A stretch of 64,000 nt of DNA from Rhea pennata (Eukaryota > Chordata > Aves > Rheiformes > Rheidae). The translations under genes were made by a program, and so were the position numbers. Location of the stretch: NCBI RefSeq assembly GCF_028389875.1, contig NC_084682.1, positions 7,574,001 through 7,638,000 of the forward strand, in the 5' to 3' direction. The notes under the pieces are model-generated. The model saw only the letters and a list, made by a program, of their open reading frames with translations, had not been told where the DNA came from and ran no database searches. Shown in pieces: positions 24,701 through 38,800 of the stretch. Each line of letters opens with the position of its first letter. Within the stretch, counting starts at the first letter, position 1.

Positions 24701-27700
24701 TAAGGTAAACGAGCAGAAACAAAACAAAACTAGATTTGCTCAAGGATTTTTAAATCTATCGTGAAGATGTTCAGAAAACTGTAGTACTGAGTCAGTATTT
24801 TACTTTCCCTTTGCTCTGCTCTCCCTTTCTTTGAAGACTTCCTTAAGCCATATTGATCTCCATCTTACCTGAAATCAATGGGATAACATTAGCAGTATTA
24901 GAGTGGTTCCAGGCTATTCATCAGACTAAAAGCTGATGCAGAGCAGAGATACCGCTAGATAATCGTGGAAGAGGTTCCATGTGTAAGTCACTAAGTGACT
25001 TTAAAATCTAGCTAAAGCCTTACGTGTTGAATGTTTTTGGACATTTGCTTTCTCTTTGCCTTTCTTTAGATGGCTGAGTATTCAGGGTAGGTTCAGGCAG
25101 CTTGGCAGGAGTTGGTTATTTCAAAGGAGGGCCTGCCAGTAAGTTGTGTTGGGAGTTTAGTTTTCCTTGGGGTCTCCAAGGTGCAACCCCTCAAATACTC
25201 CAGCTCACCACAAATACTGTGGATCAGCCTGTGCTACCTGCTGATCTGTTTTCACTGTAGTTGTTCTCTAGGACTGAAACATATTTATCTGGCAGCACAG
25301 AATGATTTTATCCTTTGTCTTGGAGTGATCGGAGCTGAAGGAGGGCTGTGTTTGCACATTGCCAGTGTCAGAGGAATTGTTTCATTTCTTTTCAGGTCTT
25401 TCAAGTGTTGCAAGCTAAATGAAAAGCAGTGTCTCATGGGCTCACAGCTCAGCTCCCCAGCCTCTCCCCCACCCATGGGCTGTTTGACCAAGATATATTC
25501 ATTATTGCCTATGGCCTGGAATGATTCAGAGGCGGCATGCTCCAGCTGGGGAGCGTGGTGCTGCTGGAGAGAGGCACTTCCCTTGCAAAGTGAGGGATTT
25601 CCCTCTGCATTCTTGTAGGATGGCCTTTATGAGGCTTTGGTAACCCAAACTAAGCAAGATATCCACCAATGGATTTTTCAGGGGCTTAACTCTCCCTTGG
25701 CACACAAGCCTTCTCTAACAACACACACGAAGGTGTTTGTAGCCTGTGTATTTTTGAGGGTTAGATGATGATAAATAAATTAATCCCAGATACATTTGGA
25801 TTGAACTGAAGACTAAATAAGTGCTTCTCCCTCTATAAATGGCTATAAATGTATAGAGCAGCATAAACATTTCCTAAATAAACCAGAGACTGGAAGATTG
25901 TGTGAGATCTGAGAAACAAGAGGCAGACTGGCCAGAGCTGGTGTAATTGTCCAAGCTAACTCAAGTGCAAACAATAAAGATGTGGACAGGAAATCCAAAG
26001 GCACAGAGGCTGAAGGTTTGAGGTTTCTTTTGAAGCTCACTTGTATCTTCAACAAGACTGTGAATCTAGAGATACTTTTCTGTGTAATATGAGGATTTTT
26101 GCTCTTCAGTCTTATTTGCATAAGATGACTTTCTGCATCTTGTTCCTCTGTCCTGTATCCTCTTTCTGGTACCGTCTTTTCACTCAGTGATGTTTTTTGT
26201 GGCATCTTGAGCATCTGCAGCATTTCTGTGTTCCAGTCATCTTGTTTCGTCTTCAAATGGGCTGAAAAACAGAGCTCTTTATCTGCACATGCCCCAAGTA
26301 AGGCTCTTAGTGTGATCTGAAGAAAGTGCCAAATTTTCCTTCTCACAGGAACTGCTGGTCAGTGTGCTGTGCCATAAGGCTGCCTGGAGCCAGCTTTCCT
26401 CTCCAGTTCATGAGGGCTATGTCTTAGTCTACAGTGGATCTATGTTAATATGATTTATGAAGTGCCTTTTGGGGTGGGAAAAGATAAAAACAAAGAGCAA
26501 AATGCTGCAGCGGCTGCCCTATAAGCCTCTGCCTGTAACCGATAAGGGGTTGTGTGTTGTGCGCTACTGATGAGGAAAGAGCTGTCATGAAAGGTGGGAG
26601 GAAGGGAGAGCAACATTCAAAAATAAGTGGCACAGTTACTTCTCACAACCTGGGGTGCCCATGGTCTGAATGGTGCTCACTAGAGAAGAACAGCCACAAG
26701 ATCTGTAGGTGTAATATCTTATTAGCTCAACCAGAGTGGCCGAGAAGATTTTCTTGGCACCCATCACTGCAGTGCCCTGTCAGATGCTGGGTTGTCCTGT
26801 GAGCTCTTGGGGCAAAGGGCAGCTCTTGGCAGGCCTGGTCAGCTTCTGCATAGAAAGACTCTGGCAGGTGAGTGCTGGCAGATCTCATGGTGGGTCAATG
26901 TGACAACCCTCAGCTGTTGACCCCAGTTCCTGTGGTTGGATATATCCATCCTCCGAGCAGTGCTGGCAAAAGGGAGCCTTTGCTTCCCCCTCAGCTGCTG
27001 TGGTTCAGCCATATCACCAAGTGCTACTGAAGGTGGCTTTTGTGGCAGGTACATCTGTTCCCCTCCACAGCTGCCAGCCTGGGGACAGCAGCAAAGAGCA
27101 GAGCCCTCTGATCATGCCCTCCTGGAGCACTGGGACCACTGCATTGCTGCGAGCCATGTTGGCAGTGGACAAGTAATGTGGTGGCCGTTTGCGGTCTGAC
27201 TGCTGTAATCTTTTTTGCAGCTCAGCTGTTTGTGGTTTGGATTAGGTGGTGAGTGGCATCTTTGCAGTAATCCCTGGATAAGTCAGCCCTTCTAGGGAAC
27301 ATGGAGGGATTGTACAACTAAATCTTTCCTAGGGTCAGCAGAACGTGCAACACAGGGAAGGTGCTGAGGCCCTTGGAGGGGAGTGGGAGTTCTGCCAGGC
27401 TTACGTGAGAGTCGACACCCTCTGTGCAAAGTCTGCACTCCCCAAGTTGTGATCGGAGTGCCTTAGAGGAGCTCTTCTGGCTGTTGGCCATCTGTCACTG
27501 TTACGATGCGAGGGTTGAGCAGGGTGTATTGCTGGTAGTTGCTGTGGTGAGTGTGAAATGATCCCTTGATAGGACCCAGGACTGGTCTGGACAGGGAGAG
27601 CACTGCTGATTTTCTTCGTTGAGTGCACACCTGGCAACTGAGGTTGTCTGAGAGGCAATCATGCAGGCAGGATGTTACTATCTGCTGTGTTTATCTATTT

Positions 27701-30700
27701 AACTCCTTTTCCATTCTTTAACGCTGACAGTTTTCTGTGGATATATCTGTGGAAACCTCTGTTACCATGTACTCCCACGTGGGAGTGGATTCCAGGTGCA
27801 GGCTGTGGTCCTGCACCGATCCCAGAGGGTGAGCCAAGATAAGGGAGGCAGGCAGCAGCTGGGGAACTAACTCAAGCTGATTCTGGAGAAGAGAATCCTT
27901 TGGAGTTATTTTTCCTAAGAGTTCCCCGCCTGACAGGCAGACAGATCCACGCCGGGGGGATAGCGGCAGTCTCTGGCTTCCAGTGGAGTGCAGTATGTGA
28001 AAGGGAGTTTTTCCAACATCAGCTGACAACTCAAGATGGCTTTTCCTCTTTCTTCCTGTGAGCATTCCTGGGTTACTCTGTCCACTAGGTTTCCCGTCAT
28101 TCCCCTCGCTCCGCTTTGCTTCGCGGAGCAGTTAGCTCCCCTCGCAGCTCTGAGTCTTCTCCTTCCTCGCTCAGTGAGTAGTGAGACTTCAGTGGCTGAG
28201 AAGATGAGGAAGTAATTATCCTGCAAAGGGCTTACGTCCAGCAGGCAGCTTAGCTGTGACGTGCAGTCCTGTGCCGCTGCGGGGCCCTGGTTGTTGGTGT
28301 GTACTTGGAGGTCCAGGCCTTGCAACGGCAGCTCTGCCGTGATATCGCAGCAAAGCCATCCGGGGCCGCGCAATAACTGCGCAGCAAATGTGAGGCTGTT
28401 CTGTGACCTCCCGGGTGCACAGGATGGGCCTGGAAGTGGCCATCTCCCTACCGGCCCCTGCAGCTGGTGCTTACCGGCCAGCTAATGGGTTTCCTGTTTT
28501 GAAAGGGAGGAAGGAGAAAAGACGGATAAATCATACAGTTTGGAAAGACGCCTGGCTGCGAGCGGCTTCCTCGGCAGGGAGAGGCCGTGAGGCTCGGCGG
28601 GGAGCTGCACGAGGCCCTGCTCAGCCGTGTTTAAGCAGGGACTGCGCAGCCCTTCCCTCTCCTCAGCTGTGACTGCAGCTCAAGGGCACCACGGTGGCGC
28701 GAATGGTTAATCGAGAGAGGAGCTGTGCTGGGAGCAGCAGAGCTATGCGTGTGCTGCAGGGAGGCGAGCAGCAGGCTCCTGTGGTTTCTCTGGTCACTAA
28801 TAAGGGTTGTGTTGCGCTGCCCCTGCAGCATTTAGCTCCAAAGCACACGTGGTGGTGGATTACTTGCTCTTACTGCTTCTCTTCAAAAAGCTTTCGGGGG
28901 TGTCCTAGCTCTGAGCTTTCTCCCTCTTTGAAGTCGAGTTGTAGTTGGCGGAGGGGCTCAAAAGCCGTTACGGAGGGACTTAAGACAGCACAGTTGTATA
29001 TGCTTTTTTTGAAGGGGGGGAAATGATGTTAAAAATGGCAGCACTGAAGAAAACATTTCTCCTGCAGGGCTGAGAAGAAAGTGTATTTCATCCTGGAAAG
29101 CTGCCTAACTCCCTGTGCGGTTGTGACAGTTATTTTTAATATGTAGGCAGTAATAGCCCTCAGTAGGGGCTGTTAGTAGCACAGACTTGTCTAGGGTTTT
29201 GTGGCATTGGCAGCAATGCAATATATTTCCTGCTTGCTGTGGGGATGGAGGGCAGGCTCCAGGTGTGGGAGGGTGGAGTTCAAACACTTCAAATTGCATG
29301 TTTAATTTCCCCGTTCTCTCAAGAGGGTCGAAGTTGCTTGGAAAGCCCAGATAAGAGCGTTGTGCAGTTCAGTACAGGGAGCAAACCAAGGCTTAAATAG
29401 ACGTTAATATTCTTGCTTCTGCCACTAACTTACTAAATTAATGTGGGCAAGCTATTTCGCTTCTTGGTGCCTTTGGTTTCCTCCCGTGTATTAAACAGAG
29501 TTAATGAGTCTGGCCTCCTTCACAGACTGCATAGAAATCCGCAGATGGAGCGTGCCACAGCAGGGGTTGTGTCCTTATTGCCGGCACTGTTAAGTGGATT
29601 TGTAAAATAAAAATCAGCACCTTCCTGTGTGGAGTTCCCCGGGCTCCCATCCGCCTCCTGGTGCGATGCGAAACGCCCCGTGTGGGAAAGCGTCTGTTCC
29701 CAAGGACGAGAGCTGCGTCGCTCCCTGGTAATTAGAGAGAGAAGGGCGCTGCCGGGACTTGGTGAGGAGTGCCCTGCCTGGAATAAGAATGAGCAAAGCT
29801 ACAGGAAGCTGCCTTTTGGGGGATAGGTTAATTTGCACCCGAGCCACCAAATCCCTGTTGTCCCTCCGTTGGCCCCACTGAGCCTTGTGTAACCCTTAGG
29901 TGCCTTAGGTCCAGGGCATGCTTGCAAGTAAGGCTTGCAGCTCGTGGGGGAGTTTCTTGAAAAGAGTGTATGAGGTCTTGGGGCTGAAAGGAACTTGTGG
30001 TGTTCCCAAGGAATAGGTCTGGTACTAGGACCCCAAATTTCCCAATGGGAATGACACACTCAGCACTTTGTAGGATCAGATGGCGAGATCTAGGCACCAG
30101 CACCTGGATGGGATGGTTTGCCTTCTCTCTCCTTTTTCTCTTTCACACCTCTCAGCATTTTTTGCCCATAGCCGCAACAGCAAGCTCCTCAGATCACTGC
30201 AGAGAGAGTCTGTACAGTCCCTGGCTCATCATGATGCTGATCCTCACCAAGCCCATGGAAGCTACTGTGACATGTCTTTCAACCCTTCGCTTGTAACTAA
30301 CCTGCCGTGGCTCTGTGTGGCCCAGCAGGACAGTTCTGCTATGCGCTCCATGCACATGTCACGGTGCCTGAGCCAGAGCAGGTGACTCTGCCCCTCTTGA
30401 CACTGAGAGTGAAACCAAAGGATCCACGTGGCTGTTTGCAGTGCCCCAAGAGGTCCCTTTTAGAGGGATTTAGTCTAGTTTTGGGGATCCCCTTTAGAAG
30501 AAAGGGAGGGGAAAATATGCTGTATTTGAGGTTTTGAGAGACTGCATGGACCAGAAAGTCTGTTTTCACAGCTGTGCCTACAGGGCTGGGGCCGAGCTCA
30601 TTTGTTTTGTAATGAGGATGTGCAAGTTCAAAAGCAGGTCAGATGTAGCTGTGTTAATGCTGATTGATAGATCAGTGTGTAAGGCTGCCAAGGAAGCCTA

Positions 30701-33700
30701 ATACAGTCTCCAAAAAATTGACGGGTGGAAAGGGGCAGGATTATCGTCTCACTCAGCTTTCCCTGGGCGGGTGGTTAGATCTTGGGGTTGCCGTAATGCT
30801 TGGTGCCCTCATGAGGCAGGGCGGGATATAGCCTTCAGCTGGGAAGAGAAGTGCCAGCTGCTTGCCCAGAGGACTACAAATACACTGATACAGGAACACG
30901 CAACTTGCTGGCCTGTGCGCAGGGAGAGAGGAAAGGAGTCCCCTGCTGTCTTCCTCCAGTAGGTCTGTGTCTACAGCAGGCATTAGAGACCAGGACTGAG
31001 TTCCTGGTCTGCCACATGCTCCCTGCATGGTCTTGGAGACATCGCTGTCTTCCTCCACATTCATCCTCCCGTGGTAGTGGCTGCATCAGTAGTTGTGAGG
31101 AGCTTGTAAGGGCTGTATTGGGCAGAGTGTGCAAGTTGTCACGTATATCCCTTAGGATACATGTGCTCATGCAGCTTAGGTGATGTTCAGCTTGCATCTG
31201 GCCACCTGGTTGTAAAAACAGCAGCAGGTGCCTTATCCTCTGGTCTTGTAGTTTGCTATCTCACTAATATTACAATATCTTGAAATTCTGGAGAAGCAAA
31301 TGCTTTTGTCATGCTGAAATATCAGTCTTGGGCATCTGCCCATTGTAGCAGATTGACACACTTTGTCTATAGCCACTGGTGATAGCAGATGTTACCAGGA
31401 TTTTGTTGCTGAATCTTTGAGGAAAGTGTCTTTCTTTGTGTCCCTTTATTCTCAACCTGATTTTTCCCTATTGCACTCTCTCAGCTCCTGTGTGACAGGG
31501 AGAGTAGGAACTGCAGTGAACAGCAGGGCTGAACTGGACTGGGGAGGAATCAGCACCATGCAAACATGCAGGGATTTCATGCATTGACTTCCAGGTGTTA
31601 CAAGCACAGCCTGCATATTTGGCTAAGAATTAAAGACACTGATTAGATAGAAAGCTTGTTTGTGAGGAGTGAAGCTAAAATCCCCTTCAGCAAAGGAGAA
31701 TGATGGGCAGCAAAGGCAACAGGAGCAAGCGCTGCAGTGAATTCCTCTCATCTCTTTGCACTGCAGTGCTAGCTCTTGTATTGCTCTTCTCCAGACTTCC
31801 CCTCACCTGAGTCCTCACTGTCCTGCTGGATCCAGTTTTCTCATAACTGAGCCTCACTTGAGTAAATCAACAGCATCTCAGCCCACCTTGGCTCCAGGAC
31901 TAACCCTTCTCTCTTCTGCGAAGCCAGTGCTGATATGACAACACTTGAGTGGCTTGAGTCCTCCTGCCTCCTGTTGGGAACCATGAGTCAGGCTGAGGGA
32001 CTAAATACAGGCTGTTTGTGCTGCTGGTTAGCCTGTTCAGAGTCAAGGCACAGCTTGTCCTTCCCTGTGATAGCAATATCCTTCCTCATCACCACCCCCA
32101 CCTTCCACCAAAAAACCCTCGATCTGAAGAGTAAGTTCTGCATAGCATTTCTGTATCTTTTTTGGCGTGGCAATACTTCCTCCTACATACTGTGGCTTCA
32201 GATCTACCCGGCAGTGTTGTGGCAAAGGTACTGCAAAGCAACATGAATTTCCCTTGATTTCATCAGCCTTGTGTTTGGGATTTCTACGGATGTAAAAGAA
32301 TGTGCGTGGCAGCCTTGAGAATTCATTCACACGGTATCATGCAGATAAGTTAGCACTTCCTACAGTGTTGTTAGCTGAGATGCTGTTAGCTGAGTGTGTG
32401 TGTGTGTGTTTGTAGCTCATGCCAAATGTGAAATAAAAAGTATTTGGTTCTGCCATCATCAAATCAGTTGGCTTAAAGCCTCCCAGCAGTCAAAGCTGAC
32501 ATGCTTTGCATTTACCATACACCAGGAGTGCGTCTGATCAGTGACTATTTTCTGGCTGATGGATGGTAATCTATCTGCAGTGCATTTGCAGCTTCCAAAA
32601 CTTGATTGCTTGCAAATGTATCAATTGCTTATTCATTTCCATCTGTAAATCTCAAGGGCTCTTCTCATTTTGTAAAAGCACTCGCTGCTGAATGGCTTGG
32701 TCTTGAACCTTGCAATGAAGGAAAGAGTAGTGAAGTATTTCTCAGCCTGTCTTCGCAAAGCATTGTTACTTGTGATCCTCTTTCCAGAGCAGCTGTGGGT
32801 TTGCCTTCTTCAGCCTCTGGTGTAGTGTGCCCAGAGCTCCAACCCTTTTCTGCATCTTTACATTTAAAGGAAATGTCTGAATGATAGTTCTCATTGGTGA
32901 AGTTTTGCTACTGCTTTGCAGGTGGGAGGACAGTGCTCTTACCAGTTCAAATATGGCTGTATCAGTTGTATGAGGACCTCAGGAGCAGTACTGTCTGCCT
33001 TGCTAGCAAAGGTGGAACACGTGAAACATTCACAAAAGAGAAGGTGAAAGACTGTTCCAGGCTATGAGGATGCAGCAGGCAATTGTAAAGAGAAGAGATG
33101 ATCGGCTCTACTTGGAAGGTCAAGAAGGAAATCCAAGCCAGGAAGATTTTAGATGCAGGACAAACACTGAGTAGCAGGACTGAAATATTGCCAGAAACTA
33201 ATTAGGCAAATTGTGGTGCTCCTTGTGTTAGACATTTTCAAGAACAGATTAGACAAAGAGTTGCTGGTGACAGTTTGTGTCCATTTGTCTCTGTCTCAAC
33301 GCAGGGAGGTGGACTAAGTGATGTCTGGAGCTTCATTTCTACAGTTCTGTCACCCACGTCTTTTATTCTCCAAAAATACGAGTTGGAAGAACTCCCTGTT
33401 GCCCATTTACTTTCCTCACAGAGCTGAAGGTTCAGCTTTGTGTTCTGCCATTTTCTTTTTTTTTTACTTTCCACAGGAAGGGGGAAATGAAAGTACCCAT
33501 GGTAGCTGAAGCTCTTTTTGGTGTGATGAAGCATGAGTTTTTCACCATCAATCACATGCAGGGATCACAGCCTGGGGGCAGAGGAGTGGAGGGGATTCCC
33601 AGCCCCCCTACTCCCTTCTGTGCTGTTGTCTTATGGGAGAAGATGGGGGGAAATACAGGATGGAGTATTTTGGTGGGCGAGAGCAGAATGCTTCACGTCA

Positions 33701-35759
33701 CTGATTTTTGGGAGTAGGTTTCCAACTTCCTTTCTGCCTGCTGTTCCTTGAATTCCCTCCTTGTCTGCAGCTGAAGAGGATGCAGTCCTGCTATTAGCCA
33801 TCATCCAAAGAGGACCATAGGTAGGAGCAGACTGAAGCAAAGAGAAGGATAGTAATAGGTATTTGTTTCCTCCTTCTCTAAGAAAGTACTGTGACGAAGA
33901 GGCTAAATTAGGAAAGAAGGATGTTGTGAAGAAGAGTCACACAATCTAATTCAAAGCTGTCTGAGGAGAGAATTTCCACTGTATTCAGTGAGTCTTGAAT
34001 TGGACTGTAGTGAGAGCAATCCATTGCATCATTTGGAAACATTGCAAAATTAGGTACAGCAGAGGGGAAAACACAGTCTTTGAAACAGGCATAAGGGAGA
34101 CCTCTGCAATCTGGAGAACTTTTTAAGGGTCTGGAAGAGCTCTTGTCTGGGTTGTCAACGCAGTGCCAAGCCCTGGGTTTTGCCCAGGGATATCTTCAGG
34201 GAGCTCAATGCTTGTGTGCGAAGCTCTGACAAACTGTGGCAGGTAGGAGAAGAGGGAGGTGGGGGTGCTTTCTGGTTGTGAGGGTGGAGGACAGGGGTGT
34301 GTTGCTCCTCAGTCTCTTCAGCTCTGCTCATTGTTAAGGAAAAGCGGACAAAGATTCTGGCAAGGCTGAAGAGCGAGACCTCTGTCAGTGATATTATTCT
34401 GGATACAGTGGCTGCTTTTGCATCGTATCTAGGGAGAACTAGGTTCCCTGTGGATAATGAATGTTATTTGGGGCACTAAACTATCTTAATTTGCTGTGTA
34501 AATTCCCAGGAAGTTGGCCAGATTTGATGTAATTTTGGATGTCTTTGGGAGTCCTTTGAGTCCTGCTGTCTGACTGTACTATGTGATTATTTTAGCTGGT
34601 GTGCCTGAGCCTGCATTGCGACAGGTGTATGCATCACACAAGACACAGTCTGCGGAGGGCTTCTCCATACCAGCGTGTTAGATTTTAAATGCTTCTGCTC
34701 TGCTCCTGTGGATCCGGCTTTCTTTTGCCTTTAGTGACTTCCATGCTACTGCTTACACTTTTCCTTCCTAATTCCTGCTGTCAGCCAAACATGTCCCCTG
34801 TCTGCCCACGTATCCTCAACTAACTTGAGGTGGGGTTACCAGCCCTGGGAAACACTCCCAAAGGAAGTAAGTTGGGAGCCTGAAAGGAAATGTTTGGTGT
34901 CCAAATCCTCTTGATTTCTGAGGGAAGGTGGGTGCCAAACTCTGAAGATTCTTTTGATATTTCATCTCCCGTTCCCATATCTTGCAGTAATCTAGTGAAT
35001 GCATAGTGAGAGTCGAGACTTGGTTGGGCTGCAGTTGCATGTGCTCAGGGCTGCAGCTAGGTGCGTGCCAGCAATTTGCATGGCTTTTTGGTGCCTTGAT
35101 TTCTCCATCTGAAGGGGGCGGGGTGGGGCAGGGGCAAATGCTTTCCTCTTTTAACCTGTACAGCTGCAACATCTTGTAGAACGTGGGTGTGTGTTCTCTG
35201 GTGAGCCGCTTTTCCTTCACTGTTGCTAACAGCATGTTTAGACCAAGTCATTTGGAAGGTTTAAGATCTGTTTGCTGCATCCAAGCCGTCCCTGGCTGCG
35301 TATTTGTGCTGTGGATCTGCTGGCGTAGCAATCTGTACGTAGCATGAGTCAATGCTCTGGGGAGGCTCTGTGTCAGAGCAGCCAGAGCAAGGGGGTGATG
35401 ACAGGGTCTGTTGGCAGGCCTAGACAAGGGAAGGTGATGAGTCGGGTCCTGGCTCCTTCCAAGGAATCCATTCAGGAGCAGTAGGAGACAGGACTGGAGC
35501 CAGGCTACCTTCGGTGCCGTAAGTCTGAGGTCCACCCAGGAGACAAGGCTGGAGACGGGTACACCTACAACACAGCTTAGGCAAGAACTGGGCTCCTTAA
35601 ATATAGCGGCTGGATCAGTGGGCAAAAGGTCCCAGATCCTGGATGAGGCCGCTCTGGGAAACGAAAGCCTGTTATGATGCTCAGGGCCCTGACACTGTGG
35701 ATTGAACATGATGTGAATTGTTTCTCTTTTGTCTGGTGATTGATCTGTGCTATTGAACT

Positions 35760-35821
<62 letters not shown>

Positions 35822-38800
35822 TCTCTCTTTTTTTTTCCCTCCAGCACCCTAAGCCTGCCAGTCAAGATGCCCAAACCCAGCAGAGTGAACCAGGCCTTGG
35901 CAGGTAATGATTCCTTTCTGCTTTATCTGCTTTGTCCTTAGGGTTATGCAGTTAAGTGTTTTCATTCTCTATGGTGTGTACTTTCCTTTTTTTTAGTTTT
36001 CAGAAAGAATTTAAAACCTCTCTGAGGATAGAAGGGTGTTAGGCCCAAAGACTGTTCATAAAGGCAGAGAGAGGGCATATTTGAGAGAGAATGGGAAGGT
36101 CAGACCTTAGCAACGTTTTTTTCTGCTGTGCTAGTCGCAAGGCTTTGTGTTCCTGACCCACTTTGAGCGAGGGTTTGATGCTGGTCAGTACCTGAGGTTG
36201 AAGGCCAATGCCCTTCTAATGCAAGCTCTAACAGGACATGATCCAGTGTGTAGTCAGTCTCTCTTAATAGAAGACATAAGCGGATGGAGCTTGCTGAACG
36301 GGTCTCTCGAGCACATTTCTGAACCTGTGGTCTGTGGTTTAGAGGTGGGTCACAAGACAACAGAAGTTGGCACGGAAAATGAATGGGGTTATTTTGGGTT
36401 TGGGTTTCTTCTCCTGTACATGTGTGTGAGCAAGTAGCACAGGGGAGCACATGGATCAGGCTAAATGGTAGCTGTTCTCTCACTACTTTTGTTTTGTCAA
36501 GGAGAAAGGCTGCACTGCAAGGTGGTATGTGGAATTTTTTAATGTAACTTTATTCTGCAGGCTGAGGTGGTCCTTTAGACTGAAAAACAGTTGTGGCACA
36601 TTGTGCTTAGGAAAAGGAAGAGCCCGAAGTTGAACCAGATGTTCTTTCCTGTAGCAACAGAAATGAAGGTTTCTTGTTATCATCAAAACCTGTAAATGAT
36701 CCTAAACATGCTTGGGGAGACAGTCTAGGAAAGATGAAAGTGCCAGTTTTCAACCTTCGTTTTCAGAGCAGACTTGCCTGTTAAACATGAAGTAGCATTG
36801 CCTTGAAAATGACAACTTGTACTTGCAGCTTTCAGTGAAAGCGTTTCTAGTTTGTGTGCCAAAACCTGTCAGGTGTTTGATCTATTTCGATTCAGCTAGC
36901 TCCAAACCCAGGGGACTCTGGTACCTTAGGAGCCACATGTTCTGCTGGTAGCAGGTGTCTTCTCTGTACCAGGACTGACTGTGCACTTGAAATCATATCA
37001 TGATGCTATACCCCAGAGGCAGATGCGTGAAAAAGACCTGCCATACGGTATTTTCCATGGTTTTCTATACCAGCTTTGAACACAACCAAATATCTATTAA
37101 TCATCTCCTTTCTCCGTCTTTGTGCATGGTCTATTAGGTTGTTAGCGCCTTGAAAACTGTGGACTTTGCTTCTGAGCTTATACATGCATGTTCTTACTCT
37201 CTTGAAAAAACGTTTACTACCCTATTCCAGGAAAGACTATTGTGTTTTTTCTCCTGAGTGTAGAGTTTTATCCTTCCTGAGAATGATCTACCTGTGTTGA
37301 TGATTCAGTTGTCCAGTGTTAGTACCATCTTGAAAATCGTGCCTTGTGTGCCTCTAAAGCAAACTGGGTGCTACATAAAAACTAATACTGGATGTCCTCT
37401 AATAGATCCAGATGATCTAATCTCCTGGTTAGCAAATCAGTCTAAAAGACTTTGTGGAAATGAGATGTTATGTCACGCTCAGACCTGATACAGGTGGATG
37501 ACCTGCTTGCTTAAAAAGCTGTGAATTTGGTCCCCTGGCTAATAGCAGTGACTGTATGATTAATTAGTTAATCACATAGAGGTAAATACAGTCAAGAACT
37601 GAAGAGTCCTGCTTGATCTAACCTATGTGAATGTTGTTAATTGTGACTATGTGCAAGTCACTGGAAAAGCTGAATATGCCTGGTCTGTTTTTCCCTCATG
37701 TGCTACATTTGGATGTAAAAGGCTACTGGAACCCTCTATAGAATTTAATAATTTAACATCATTTCATAAAGTAACGTGCAAAGGTTATATTTGCAATCAT
37801 TTTCTCCTGTTGTTGGAGGCTGGGGGTGCAGCAGAGAGAAATAATTATTTATTTTAATAATAATCTGTAGCTCTCTGTGAGGCAGCTAGTGAGAAGCATG
37901 CTGAGCTGCAGTGGAGTTCAGAGCTGTTTATGCTAGGATGAGTGTGGTCAGTGCAAGCACCCCTCAGGGCTGACATCTCCTTCAGCTCCGAATCTTCCTA
38001 GGAGATGGCTCTAATCAGTGCTGTGCTACTTTCTGCCAACTGTGGCAAACCTGAGGTGCAAGGGAGGAGAAAAGTCTAAATGTGTGTCTGTCTGTTAAAA
38101 TAAAGTAGAAGCAGAGGAAGGATCTGGACGAGCTGATTAGCAAGTGAGAGGAAACTAAATGGCTAGGAACGTTTCTGGTAAAAAGCAAGCAGTGGAGTAA
38201 CTGGTAACAAGGCCAAATTTTACTGGAACTTTAATTGGCTGGGACTTTAGGGACATCTCCTCCCCCTCTTGCTCTGCTCTGTTTCTAGGACCTCTTCTGG
38301 GACGTGTTATTTTGTTCATATTTAAAATCCTGCAGATGGTCTTTGATTTACTTACTCTTCAGATCATTCCACAACACATAGCCTAGGCCCCTTCTGTTTC
38401 TCAGTCCCCATGGCAAGACCATTTTCTTCAGAGTATTAATGATGAGAGGGGAAAGACTGGGGACCCAAAGGCCTCTGCAACGACCATGTGGGAAAGGGGT
38501 GTTTATGTGGTCTCAAACGTGAAATGCGGTTTTATAGGGTCTGGCTCACAACATACGTTGCTCTCGTGGCCTGTCTTGGGGTGTGTGGCCCTTTTGGGAT
38601 GGTTAAAATGCATGTGTATCTGTCTCTGGCTAGCTAAAAGCTGGATGTCTAAATTGCTGGCCATGTATGCTACCTCCCCAGTCAGTAAAGAGAAATTAGT
38701 CTCCTCAAGCAGTAAAGCACTGTCAACCCGCAGCCCACGGGTGGTTCTGATGATCATCAGAAATGCTTTCTCAGCCATAGTTACAAAGATGAGCTAGGTG

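Larger units (their letters stand above)
24176..35844 (+). other. DTX2 intron 3
   Basis: This 11.7-kb intron holds a CpG-rich patch at about 28.08-28.70 kb, an exon-like Pro/Ser segment at 31.77 kb, a decayed CR1 tail at 33.2 kb, a short GT repeat near 32.40 kb and the (CT)n tract at its 3' end. No frame-preserving extra exon could be confirmed. Confidence 0.75.

Noticed and set aside
35248-35874. 208-codon minus-strand frame with Arg-Glu repeats
   Set aside because: The repeat is the complement of the (CT)n tract at the exon 4 acceptor.
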